Shown here piece after piece: positions 21,201 through 35,467 of a stretch of 64,000 bases of DNA. The DNA comes from Euprymna scolopes. Its lineage: Eukaryota; Mollusca; Cephalopoda; Sepiida; Sepiolidae. Numbering within the stretch: the stretch's first letter is position 1; each line of letters opens with the position of its first letter. The notes below the pieces were generated by a model that was not told where the DNA came from, ran no database searches, and worked only from the letters and a program-made list of their open reading frames with translations. A program made the position numbers and the translations under genes. The stretch is taken from positions 131,674,028 to 131,738,027 of the forward strand of contig CM044495.1 in assembly GCA_024364805.1 (NCBI GenBank). Reading direction: 5' to 3'.

Positions 21201-24200
21201 TACCTGTCCAAGTCCACACTAAGTCACGAAGCTTTTCATTTCGGAATTTGTCGATAAGATCAAACTTATCCACAAATTGACGAAATAAAACAACATCCCG
21301 ATCTGTTAGTACCCCTATACGGTAACCCAAATCGATCCAACTCGGGATACAGGACCGCATTCCAGTCTCTCACTAAGATAACCATTACAGAAGTATCCAT
21401 GAACTGCTCAATTCGCCGAAAAAAGTCAGCCAATTCAACGTGGCTATTGCGAGCATAAACCTCAATAAAACAAAATGCCCTATCCTTTATGGTAACATCC
21501 AAAACCCACACTCTCCCTTCCGGATTCATGTAACACAGGTCACACGACACATCTAAAGACCTTTTAACTAGACAAGAAACCCCTCTTGAGTGAGAATTAA
21601 AGTATGCTGAGTAAGCACAAAATGTCTTAGACATGACTGGAATAAAAACCGCAAATTTGCCAAAAACAATTTTTCTCCTAAGAAAGGTACGAAAATTATT
21701 TGCTATAATTGTGGGCGACCTAATCACAAGAGTTTCCAATGTAGTTACAAGACTTTCAAAGGAGACTCCATTAAAAAAGTGGAGAGCTCCGTTAGCGAAC
21801 ATACATTTTTATTTTCATGTACGTTTGATGCTTTAACAAAGAGTAACAATTTTCTTGTTTATTGTGGTGCAATGGCACATGTAATTATGAAGGAATCTGA
21901 TTTTAGCAATTTTGATTCCAACTTTAAGCCTCAGAATCATTTTGTAGAACTAGCCGACGGCAGTTGAGTAAACGATATAGTTTTGAAAAGAGGCGATGCT
22001 AAAATCTCACTAAGGAACAATAAAGGTGGACTTTGTTTCTGTATTCTAGAAAACGCTCTTCTAATCCCGAAATTTAAACAAAATATATTTTCTGTACAAG
22101 CTGCCATTAAACAAGGTGCAAATATAAACTTTAGCCCCAATAAATTGAAACTGGTTTACCAGAATGGAACTATATTCGGCATTAAAGAAAATGGAAGATT
22201 ATATTATTTAAATAGCGTAGTCCCATCAAAAACTACCTGTCATGATTTACAGACATGGCATAAAATTCTTGGGCATTGCAATATTCCAGAAATCAAAAAG
22301 TTGCATACTGTGGTTGACGGAATGAAAATAAAAACACCAAAAAAACTTTAACTGCTACGTCTGTACGCAGGGAAAAATGACAGAATATCAAAACAAGATA
22401 CCAGCCACAAAAATCCTATCACGGGTGCATTGTGACTTGAACAGTTCCGTGGCACCGATGGCCAGGGAACATTTCAGGTATGCATTGAATTTGTAGACGA
22501 TCATTCAGGTTTAATAAGGATCTATTTTTTTTTAAAGAACAAGTCTGATACCCTGCTAGCAACTAAAAAATATTTAGCCGACATGGCTCCCTATGGTGAA
22601 GTAAAGTGTATTCGCTCTGACAATGGTATGGAATTCACTAATAAAGACTTCGAACTATTACTAATTAAATATCGTATCAAGCATGAAAAATCGGCCCCTA
22701 AATCACCACACCGAAATGGGACTGCTGAAAGAGCATGATGAACACGTTTTGAAATGGCAAGATGTCTATTCATTGAATCAAAACTCTCCAAAAACTTCTG
22801 GATGTATGCACTTACGGCGGCTGCATATATATGCAACTGGTGCTTTAAAAAAAGACTATCTAAAACCCCAATGAAGCTTTCTGCAGTAGAAAACCAAATT
22901 TAAGCAGAATGTATGTATTTGGTTCAACTTGCTTTGCATGTATAGATAAAAAGAGCAAATTAAATATTAAAACCGATAGAGGTATATTTCTTGGGTACGA
23001 TAAAAACAGTCCAGCCAATTTCGTATTTTTTCCAGAGAAAAATAAAATAAAAATCCGATGTATAAAATTCACAGACACGTTTAATTTTAAAGACTAAACT
23101 CCATCATATGAAGAGGATGAAATTATATTTCCTCAAATTATTAAAACAAATGACGACAATGAAAATAACAGGGACAAGAGTATTCATGATGATGTTTAAA
23201 GTCAAACAATATGCTAAAAGAAGTAGAAGACGGCCCGAGCTCGATTTTTTTGTGGTCGACAACATGAAAGATTATAAAATCGACTATTGCTATTCCATGA
23301 ATAATATGCAAAAAAGCTTTAACAAAGCAATTAATTCAGAACATTCTGATCAATGGGAAATAGCAATGAAAAATGAAATAAATGCTTTGACAGAAAATAT
23401 CTCTCAAAAGATAAACATGTCCTGGGCAAGACATTAAACTGCATCCATTTTGTTTGTATTAACACTTTAACCTACTAATGCGTAACTAATACTTTTACTG
23501 AAAAAAAAAAAAAAAAAAAAAAATCACTTTTTTTGAAAACATTTTCTTTGTAAATTTTTTTTTTACATACTTTTTGCATGCTTATTTTAAGGCGCACATA
23601 AATTACAACTGACTTACTTTCTACACACATTAGTTTTCTTTCTTATTTATTAAAAATGTCCTATTCTTTTTGCATTGTTTTAATTAACAAAAAAAAATCC
23701 TCTTTAATGGGTACATATTGCATGTATATTTATTTATAAGTATGTGTTTTGAACAAGACTGCATAATCAAACTTATGAAATGGCTTCCTTTTTCACATGC
23801 CAACCCTTTTTAAGGTAAAAAATAAAAATCTATTTCTTTTATTTCTTTTTTCTATACATATATTTTTGGACATTTGAACAAAATTAAAAGTGGCTTCTTT
23901 TTACATGCTCCAATTTTAAGATCCAAATGATTTCTATTTTTATTATGTATAATTAAATATAAAAATATATTTATTTTTGAACAGAATTAAAAAATGAACC
24001 AGAAGGACTTCCCCAATTATAAAAAATAGGGAGGGGGTGCAATATTTTTTATACATAATGGAGTATGGTACCTCACAGTTGGAAGATTCTATTTATAAAC
24101 GATGCTGCTAGGGACTGACAAATCAAATTAATTCAAATTCTACTACCAACCAATCAGAAACCAGAATTGCTCCATAAAAATTAAACCTTTTTCTTTAGCA

Positions 24201-26401
24201 ACCTTGGATATGTTTTCTTCATGTCAACACGGGAAGAATCTTTTGTTCTGTGGCTACAAAATCATAAAGTCAGGAACCTAAACAAAACAACTGTCTACTG
24301 AGAATCAGTCATCTCCAGGACTTGTATAGAACAACTGACTATCGGAAACTGTTCTGAAACTAAACATGGCTTCCAACTCAAAAGATTCTTTTTATCGAAT
24401 TTTGTTTATTGAAAAGGAAATTTTCCATTGCTTGTACTAATGATAAAATGATAAATATCTATTGATTTTAAATTACAACTAAAAGGTTTTCACAGTAATC
24501 TGAAAATTACAATACAATAACTCTATAGTTGAGGATTTAGAGATAGAAAAAAAAAACATATCAAAAAACAATCTTGAACAGAATCGATAATTATATCGGA
24601 ATTCGGAATCTAGAAGCGAATCGGTAATTTTATCAGAATCATTAAAAAACATTGGAATTGTCCCAGCACTAATAGTAATAAAATTCTGCAGTTTAGAAAT
24701 ATTTCACCTGAAAATAATATCAACTTACCTTCAATGCAAAGGCACTTCCACTGACCAGGTGTGCCTACCTTGTGTTTCACTATTTCAATTGGTATTTTGG
24801 TCCCAGTCCTTACAGAAATAGCAGAGTGTTTGAAACTAAAAAATATCACAAATAAATGTCAAATGGAATTGAGAACGAATATAATATTTATTGGAGATTA
24901 TTATTTGGCCAGTTGAAAATAATCATTTTTGTTTGAATGTTCTTAAAAGAATTAACGGATAGCAGAAGCAAAGGATTATCTAGAGAGGTAAAAAGGTTAT
25001 GACAAAAATGAGTGGAAGAAAAAGAAAAAAAAAGACAATCACATGAGGCATCATCCAAAAAGTTAGAATAGATCTTTAGAAAGGAACTAAAAGTAATTTG
25101 AAGTAAACATAATAAAATGCGGTCTTAGAAAAGAGTTAAAGGCAAATGAAAGTTGTTTCTGCCACTACGTTGACATAGGATTTCAAATAAATAAGTAAAA
25201 AAAATTATCGGGATAGTTTTTTTTTTTAAAGTTGTTAATTTCATTCAGCAAAGGGGAACCTTCATTTACTGTAAGATTTCAGTGTTAACAACTTCCATTC
25301 AAAACAGTCTTCATAATTACTTCAGAGTACAGCATCAATTTTTCAACCACATTCAGATGATAGCTTGATCCACCACAATGAGGATATGTATATAAAAAAA
25401 AAAAACAGGACTAATAGTGCTTTACATGCAAAAAAAAAAAAAAAAAAAAACTTACAAATAGTCCATTTTTTTTTTAAGGTACGAGTAGACTAGTAGTCAG
25501 TCATGAATTTAGAATTTTTATTTGCATTACAAAGCTTGTCTAACTTTAGAAATTACATATTAGAAATTAGAATGATTATTATAAAACATTTTTTTTAAAC
25601 AATTTATTCAAGAGTTATTTATAATTTAATGATTTTTCAAAGTAAAATTGTATAATTAAATTTGAATAAATATTTGATATCTTGAGCATACTACAACATG
25701 GTTCTGCCTTAGTTGACACAAAATTTTTGACCACATTTTTTTGCATATGCATTCTCCCCCGTATGGACAAACTTGCGAGATTCAAATTGGAATTTGTTCT
25801 GATAGTTGTTGGAATTTAAGTATTAAACAGTGATATATAAGTGTTTGTCGAATCATCTGTCCATTTTATGATCACTCTTCACACAACTCTGATATCTTCT
25901 GCCTCTTTAGTTCATTTTAGATCTTTTTCATATAACTCTTTATACCAATATTATCGAATTTTGTGCTTTTAGTATAGAAACATCAAGCACCCATAATTCT
26001 TTACAAACAGACTCTTCCTTAACCATTATTTTCTATCATATATATAAATATGCAGGGTGCCCACAAAGTCTGGCTGCATAATCTACACAGTGCACACAAA
26101 GTCTGGCTGCATAATCTACACGGTGCACACAAAGTCTGGCTGCATAATCCACACGGTGCACACAAAGTCTGGCTGCATAATCTACACTGTGCACACAAAG
26201 TCTGGCTGCATAATCTACACAGTGTACACAAAGTCTGGCTGCATAATCTACACAGTGCACACAAAGTCTGGCTGCATAATCTACACTGTGCCCACAAAGT
26301 CTGGCTGCATAATCTACACAGTGCCCACAAAGTCTAACTACATAATCTAAAGGGTGTCCACAAAGTCTGGCTATATAATATAGCCAGACTTTGTGGACAC
26401 C

Positions 26402-26447
<46 letters not shown>

Positions 26448-29400
26448 CTATATATGACAAGGCTTGAGTGATTGAATTATGTCTAACCACCACTAAGTAT
26501 CAACGTGAAGTATTGCACAAGATCTGTTAGACAAGTGGTTGGTTGTTTTATGGTATATCAACCATTTTGGGTTATTTAATGCTGAATTCACTAATTTTGG
26601 AAAGTTAGTATTTTTCAAGTTTTTTTTTAAAGCTATAAATATTTATGGTGTTCAGTTTGATTGTTTCGTGGAAGAAAATCATTTTTGTTTTTAACTTTAT
26701 AGAACATGGTTGAGTTTTGCAAAGGAGGAAAAAAATATCAATACTTGGTACGTTTTTGTTCAAGAAGCCAGCATCTTCAAACAGTCTGATCTAGTGCCAT
26801 CCGATGTTCTAACAGGCATTACCACTTTGAGTTAAAGTGAAAGAACAATATTAACTAAAGAGGCATCTCCAGATTCCCTGCAGCCCTCAAATGGGTCCTC
26901 ATCACTGGATGTCTTAAGGTCACATACCCAGGATCTTAGGCAGGTGATCATTCTCGGGTATCAAGGCTCGTCACAACAATTGGCTTTGAAGAAGGGGATA
27001 ACCCTATGCAGACGTGCAATCACCGTATCTTACAACTTGAGGGAAAGAGATTAATGAAATAATAAAATAGAAGGTAAAAATCAACCTGATACTCACTCAA
27101 AATTTGTTGCATAGTACTCAAGAAATCCTAGAAAAAGGTCACCAAGACTTTCTTCGTTTTCAGATTTGTAATGAGGTAATTCTTCATCCAAACGTAAAGA
27201 GCTGATATCATTTTTTATACTAAAAACTTCCTGTAAAAAAAAAAAAGAATAAAATAAAAATAAAAACAAAGGAAACAACAAAACAATCTCAAATTAGCTG
27301 AAAGGAAACAACAAAACAATCTCAAATTAGCTGAAAGAAATGTCTGCTAACACTTTTGAAAGAGTGTCATTCTTGAAAAAGAACCTTCTTTTGCAGCCGT
27401 GTCACTTGAATGCATTTGTAGTTGATTTCTAAACTGCATAAAAATCCATCAAATAAGTTCAAACAAACCGACAGTATGTTGGGAGTAATTACATTGCAGA
27501 TCATGGCATAGTAATACAAGAAAATTATCGGACATTTTTAAACTATCCATGTCCCCTCCCCACCAGTTGGAGTTAAGACATTATCAAGATGTTTGTATTT
27601 CCGACTGCTAACCAGACGATAGATCTATTTTTGTTGAGTATACTTCTTACTTTAGGATACCCTAGAAAAAAAGGTTCTTATCCAGAATTCCCTACATAAA
27701 ACTTTGTATGATGTAGATACTTGTGACGAAACGAAAACATTAAAAAAAAAAAAAAAAAAAAAAAGTCACAAATTGAATAAGTATAAAGAAAATCATTTTT
27801 AAGTGACTAGTGGGAATTCATTTGAATTATGACAAATCTAGTTAGTATGATTTGTTTAGTTATCTCTCTTTGTTTCGACATTTTTTCACCCCACCCCTCA
27901 AAATGCAAGTCACTTGTGTTATGCAAAATTTGATTTTCTTATTTAAAAATAAAGCTACTAAATTTATGTTACTTTTGGAATATGATATTTTTAATTAGTC
28001 ATGGCTATATACATCATACCAACTTCTTTATTTTTATTATTCTTTTAATATAGGAGGAATTCTAAACAAAAAAAAAAAAACAAGTGGACTAAGGTATAGT
28101 AAATGAAGAGACGTGCGGAGAGACAAAAAAATAAAATAAAAATATAATGCAATCAAATAGTCTAATTATAATCTATAGACCATTCTCATGATTTTTTTTT
28201 TTAAATACTATATTTCTAACTAGGTGCAGGGGAAGGGGTCTTGTCTAATCGTAAATATAATTCATGCAGATTTCATATTGATGATTACAGAGCCAATTCT
28301 CTATTGAATATTGTACCTAATATATAGTACTGCTTTCAAAAGATTTAAAAAAAAAAAAAAATGACTAGGGTGCCATCGGTTAGAACCAAAACATTTAGTG
28401 CTGCAGCCATGTTTCCTACTGTTTGAGCTATTCACAGGAAAGATTTAAAATTGAACCACTTCAAACTATGACTGAATGTGCATATGCAAAAGTAATAGAA
28501 ATATGCCGGCAAGTTGAAATAAACATTTTGCATTTTAACTTACCTATATATGTATTATTCATCCATCCAAACAAAGATTTATCGTTATAAACCATCATTG
28601 TTGTATGATTGCTATTTCTTGCTAATTTTAGCATTATGTGACTAGTTGTTTAAGAGTTCAAAGTTCTTATTTCTGTTCAATTAGAACAGTGTATGCTGTT
28701 TAGTTTATGCTATTTATTGCCCAGAGAAATGAAAGCAAAACAAACTAAAAACTAAATGGAGCACTTATTATTTAAACTTATAAAAATATTTGTCTGTCTA
28801 GAATTAACCAATCCATTTCTTGCCCAGAATTCCCCTATCTTAAAAAAAAAAAAAAAAAAATTTGTATAATGTATGTACTTTTGAGGAAACGAAAAAAAAT
28901 TGCTTAAATTGATCAAGTAGCTTGGAGTTTATTATTAACTAGTCTAGGTGCCCAGCGTTGCTCGAGTGTTTTAAGCAAAAAAAAAAAAAAAGTCACGTCT
29001 TTGCTGTTACACCCATTGCCAAACCGGAAGTGACGTAGGTTTAAATTAAGGCTAGTCAATCGAAAAGAATGGAGGACTTTCGAAAATATCAGCAAAAAAG
29101 CGACCCCTCCCTGTCGAAAAGTGCCTAGTTGAGGGTGAAGGAGCTTATGTTTTTTAGCTAATTTTTCAATATTTGTCGTCCGAAGGGTCGAGTTTCAAAG
29201 CAATACTGATCTCGTGAATATCCGTCGCCTCTGTCAAAAGTTTTAGGCAGACATACAAACATACATTTAAACAGACAGGTGAGATTTATATTACAGACAG
29301 GTGAGATTTATATTATAGACAGAAATTTGTAGGTATTACAACAAATCCAGCAAGTTTTAATTATTCAATTATCTCCCTTTGTATTTGATTTTTTTTTATT

Positions 29401-32400
29401 TAAAAATAAAACTACTTGACCAATTTAAGTGATTTTGGGAATATTTGTGTTTCATCATGAGTATGTACAGCACACAGATTTTTCATTATAGAAAATAGTA
29501 CTGTCTAATGATGGTGAAAAGGCAATCATTTTGAGTGCTATTAAATGTTATTTGAATTGTCAAATAAATGTGAAAAAACTGTAATAGACTAAAAAAACTA
29601 TTTTGCCCATTCAATCAGATCTACACACAATCCGCATCAAAATATTTTTTTTATGGACATGAGTGAATTGGAAAAAAGGTCCAAAGTAAAAATCCACATT
29701 TCTGCATTAAATTTATTAACAATGCGAAATGTTTGGTTACCAAATCAGCATTATATTAAAATATTAAACAAAAACGTTTTATCTCATTAAAAACAGGCCA
29801 AAGTTATAAACCGTGCCTTGGAATGAGTGCTTTATGCCAAATTGATGGTTGAATATGGTTAATTTTGTGCTCATTTTGTTTAGTTTGCTGCACCTTATAA
29901 CGAAAGTTCATACAAAATTTAGCCAAATCAGCCCAGTAGTTTCAGAGAAAAAGTGGAACAGAGAGAAGAGAGACAGACAGATTAAGAAAACTATAATACA
30001 GATAATTACCGGATAGTATTTTTGAAGGGACGGTAAAACAGGAGGTTTGGTGCCATCTGAAAAAAAAAAAAAATAGAATAAACACATTTTATTTACAATA
30101 ATGGCATTAGAAATTTATTTGCTACTAAAACTTAAACCAAATGGAGACAATTATATTTGGTTTAATGTTTATTTTACATGTTGGCATGCGTCAAACAACT
30201 TTTAGAAATTGAGTCCCAAACTAATCTATCTCTTGTCAGGTTTTCATTCATCCAAAGTCCATTCTCATCGCTTCCTTCAGTGTTTGGTTTTCATATCTGA
30301 ACTGAAATCAGCACCTCAACTGTTCTATTAACCCAAGAACTCTTATTCATTCTTTCAATATGGCCATACCATCAAAGTCTCTGGTTCTGCACACGTTTCT
30401 GTCTAGATTTAATTTTCCTCAGAGATCAGATCAAACCTTTCTTTAAAACTCACATTATACATCCATTTTATCATTCTCCAATCATTTTTCACTATGCAAC
30501 ACTTACATGCCAGGTTTCACTCTTATAACTGATCATACTGCATGCACTGATAGACTGTCGCCTTGGTTGACAGTGGTAATGACCTGCTAGTTAGAGATGA
30601 CTTTTCAGCCAAAGAAAGAATTCAATTAAATAAAAACTGAGTTTTGCAATCAATTACAAAACAGTGCAGTTTAAATTATATAAATACATAAAAAAAAAAT
30701 ATTAAACTAAATAAACAAGATAACTATGTCCCTCCAAGATATTGAACTATTACATTATTTTAGTTATTAAATTATTGGATGTAAGCAGTTTCCAAAATTT
30801 TCAATCTTAATGTATGAGGATTAATGAAAACTTTCAATTTAAATTTAAAAATAACCTATTTGAAAATTTTAATGCCAACAAATTCCTTTCAAATTTTGAA
30901 GGGGAACAAATATATATTTTTTTAAACTATTAAAAGATTAAAATGGCCGACTTGCTTATGAATAAACCAAAATGGTGGATTTAAATGGAGTAATGAATTT
31001 TTAATTTTAAAATTTAAGCATTTTAAACTTTCTGAATTTTTGAGATGAGAATTGATTATTCATATTATTTGAATTTTTTGGACCACTGGTCTTATTTGGA
31101 CTTATTTTCAAAGTTTTGGTCAATGTAACCTCTGACCTTCTTCAGGTGTATCTTGTCGAATTCTGGAATCTACACAGAAATTCAAAGATTTCCCAAGTTT
31201 AACAAGATACACCTGGAGAAGGTCAGAGGTTACATCGACTGAAATGTTATGAAAACACTAAAGATGTGAACAGTAGGTAAAAAAAAAAAAAAATCCAAAT
31301 AGTTATTTAGTTATTGGATTTGTTTTTAATAAATATCTGATTAAAATAGCACATAAAATATTAAATCAATTCTCAGTGACAAAAAAAAAAAACACAAATA
31401 CATACAAAGTTACTTCATATACTTTTACCAGAAACAAATATACAATAAAGTTCATCCATTTACTCACATTGAAGGTAATGAATAGCCATGAGACCTAATG
31501 AATAACTTGAGATGGTTTGTTTGCGTGCATCGTTGATGTCATGAAAACGCGACCAGTATTTGATGAACAAAACTAACGGCATAACTCTCCAATCCACTAA
31601 AACAAAGAAAAATCACATTTCAAAATAATCAACTTCATCACAAATTTCCAAAGAGTTCTAGAGAAATCCAGCTTTTTTTTTTAGGTCACTTTATCTTTAA
31701 ATTTTCCTTGAGCCAATAAAACAAAGATACTAGCACTTCTTTGTGAGAAAATTGAAATATTGTGTGGTATTTTCTCTCGGTTCAATAATTTCTAATTGCA
31801 AACCTGCTGTCTGTGGTACTAGTCTTTTATGTATCTCGCTTGCAGCATTTTACATGTTTACACATGTATATTAAATAAATATAAATACAAGGTTCAGAAA
31901 GGAACCAGTGGACATGGGTTTACTTTCGACAGCCATTTAACTCTTGCTTTTCCTTTTTTTGTCCTTTAATCCTCACATTCCATGACTACTGTTTCTGACA
32001 AAGAGGGAAGAATTGCTGTCTTCGTATCAGAATCTATCCATTTAACACCTGCTGTTGACTATGTTTTAACCTTAAATTTGTTTGTTTTTTTTTGTTTTTT
32101 TTAAGCTCCTTACATCATTTCTTGTTTGGAGCAATTTTCATTAAAAAAAAAAAAAAAACTCTGAAAAATGAACTGTTAGCAATAAATACAAAAATGGTCT
32201 AGTAGTTAATTGAAAAAGTTTGAATGATGTATTTCTTTCTCACCGCAAGAAATGTGATACTAGGGTCAAAAAGTGGGATTGAAAAAGTTGGCGTCTCAGA
32301 GTAGGAGTACTGATTCTGCAAAAGATGCCCCTGCAGCCCCGTCAGAATTCCTCAGCAGAGGTGCCTCAGGCAATTAGCAATAAACTAACCCCTTCTCAAA

Positions 32401-35035
32401 GAGAGAAGGCAAAACTTGGGAGGATTGACCTAAAATTACAAAGAACCAGCATTATACCAGAATCAACAGGGACTAGGTTATTACAGGAATCGTTTAATCT
32501 TTGTTGATTTTAGGGTTGAGTTAAAAAATTCCCTGGGCTAACGTGTTGCTACTCTGAGACAAATATAATTAAAATCATTTGGTTCCTTGACAATTGTTTT
32601 AGAGTCTGTTGACTAACCCAGGAAAGCTTAAAGCTTGCACCAAGAAAAAAAAAAAAAAANNNNNNNNNNNNNNNNNNNNNNNNNNNNNNNNNNNNNNNNN
32701 NNNNNNNNNNNNNNNNNNNNNNNNNNNNNNNNNNNNNNNNNNNNNNNNNNNNNNNNNNNNNNNNNNNNNNNNNNNNNNNNNNNNNNNNNNNNNNNNNNNN
32801 NNNNNNNNNNNNNNNNNNNNNNNNNNNNNNNNNNNNNNNNNNNNNNNNNNNNNNNNNNNNNNNNNNNNNNNNNNNNNNNNNNNNAAAAAAAAAAAAAAAA
32901 AAAAAAAAAAAATTACAAAGTAAAAATTAATTATTAATGAAAAATCTCCAAAAACAGTGAAAATTAGGTTTTGCTAAATTGGCCAAAGATTTTCAGGTTT
33001 CAAACAATATTTACCTCCCTTTTGTTAAGATTTGAACTCTCTGGTCTCTTTCTTTGAAAAACTTGATTTTCACTAATTCAAAAACTATTTTCATTAATAA
33101 TCAATTTTCTACCTTATAGTCTTTCATAATTTTTGGATATGTTCATGACTGTAACATGACAATTAAGTAGATACCATTGGTTTTACTTGAAATTCAATAT
33201 TTGGTTGAAATCTTTTCTTGGGTATGAGATGCTATGCTGTGATTGTGAGTCACTTCAGATTTTACAAAAGTTATATTCATTTCAGATAGTGGGCCTCCAT
33301 GGTTAGTCAGGTATTATGTCCATACATTAACAACTGATAAATCTCGTATTGTGAAATTGATATCTACAATTCCAGCAAAAAGCAGAGAGACTAGAGTAAG
33401 TTGGGTCTTTATTGATCTGAAAGGGACTTGGAAGGTACATTTTGATTGCAAGTCTCCATTTGATAAAGAAACAAGTATCATTGTAACTTAGCAAAATAAA
33501 ACATTCAGTTGTTTTTTCAAACTACAATTGTTATTTTGTTTGGGGAAAAATATGTTGTTGCAACAGCATCTACCTTGGTCAGATAAATCCAGCTTCTTAT
33601 GTGGCCTGGACTATATCTTAAACTATGGTCGGCCCATACAGATTGGCAGAGATGTTTGTAACCACATATACATGAAATTAACAGAGTTTATGGCATATAT
33701 ATATATTATATATATGGTGAGCCAAAAGTAGGTGGACAGTAAAAAAAAAAAAAAAATGATTTAGAGATCATGTATATGCACAACTATATGTGATAAGACA
33801 ATTCTTTTAATGAAAATTAAATGTTATTTACCAACACAAGTGTTTAAACTGTGTTTCTTCTTGATTTACACAGCTTTGAAATCTGCCTATTACGCTTCAA
33901 CAAACATTTACTAGTTTCGCTCACTCTGTATATATGAATATAAAAGTTTGTCCATCGTACAAGATGTTTTTGAACTAAGGCTGTGATATTTGGAAAATTG
34001 TCAAAAGCCAGCATAATAGATTTGGCAAAAGTAAAATTTGCAAGACAAATATGCAAACGCCTTCACATGTAAAAGTAAATACTGTAAAAAAAACTTATAC
34101 TAGTCTGCAATTTATAAAAGTGCAAAGATACTTACTTCTTGCATACGCTTTTAATAAATGGGTATTCCTGATTCCAACAGAGTTATTGATGTTCAAATCG
34201 CATTCAACCTGACTAAAATAAGTGGAAAAATAAGTTATCAAACAAAATCTTTTTTGTATCAAAAGTAAATTATAAATCACTTTCAGTATAAAAAAACAAA
34301 AACACTTCTACAGAATTGGAACGAGACTTTGTAATCAATAAATGGAGTTTTTAGATAAAAAAAAAATGATTTTTTTTGTCAATTCTAATAAGTTACAATG
34401 GTAGCTTCAAAATTATGCAGTCGAAATTACCTAAATATTATTGAATTATTAAAAACAACTGCTAAGTAAAATCAAAAACGGAAACTTACCTCCCTTTTGA
34501 ACTGTGTCTTACGATCATTTCCATCAAATTCTATTTTTATTTTCTTTAATAATTTTCTACCTTATCGATTTTCATAATTTTTGGATTTAATCATCTTAAA
34601 AATACAAGGAATACATAGATACCCTTGTTTTCATGTGAAATTCAGTTTTATGATTTCCAACATTTCATTCCCATAGTGTAGAAGCACAAAAAATAAATAA
34701 ATAAATAAGCAATAAATTTAAAAAGTTTTGTTTTTTTTTACCTGATATCATCCCAAAATTTGAGTATTGGAACTTTTGCTTTAATTACTTGAGAAGTTTT
34801 GATAAAAGCTAAAAAATACAAAAGTTAAATTAAAAATAAATGGTCAATAAAGCTAAAAACATAATAGGTATCCAAATATTGCAGGAAAAAATGCACCTAC
34901 ATCAATGCACTTTGCACCTACATCAATGCACTTTGCTAATCTTTCAAGAATTGAGCTATGGCAGCTCAGATTTGTTTCTTAAGTTTGAATTCTACATGAA
35001 GTAAAAGAAATGCTTACGTAGTAACAAAGATACAA

Positions 35036-35066
<31 letters not shown>

Positions 35067-35432
35067 TATAGTCAATTGTGAAGGTCTAGCCATACTTATG
35101 AACCGTGATAGCGAAACAGTACTGCATGTGGATGACTATAAATGCTCTTCATCTTGGTTTGAGCATATTGGGAAGTGAAATAAACTGCTGTTAGCATCAA
35201 AACCAATGGGCTTTGTGTAAACAAATAGAGCTTAGGTGTTTGGACAATGTTTAAACATCGTAATTACGCATACCCATCTCAACAGCAGCAAAATAACTAA
35301 ACAGTAAGAAGTGCTGACTGTCGCCTAGACAGTTGAATTTCAATCCCGACTTGAGGTAGTTACTAATCTAGCCACACTGATGAACTGTGATATAGCAAAA
35401 TAGTACTGCATGTTGATTTTTAATCTCTTGGT

Positions 35433-35467
<35 letters not shown>

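Noticed and set aside
26019-26350. Four overlapping open frames with 11-residue repeats on both strands
   Set aside because: They exist only because the 33-bp tandem unit is divisible by three and lacks stops; no start context, splice sites or family support.
26053-26404. Regular 33-bp repeats that look like a CRISPR array
   Set aside because: The units are contiguous with no unique spacers, the genome is eukaryotic, and the unit is a transposon terminal repeat.
32609-32937. Lys-rich frames crossing the N block
   Set aside because: They are made of A-runs and unknown bases; the same applies to 44573-45277.
35280-35350. tRNA gene
   Set aside because: Only loose A/B-box-like motifs; no cloverleaf could be drawn with paired acceptor ends.
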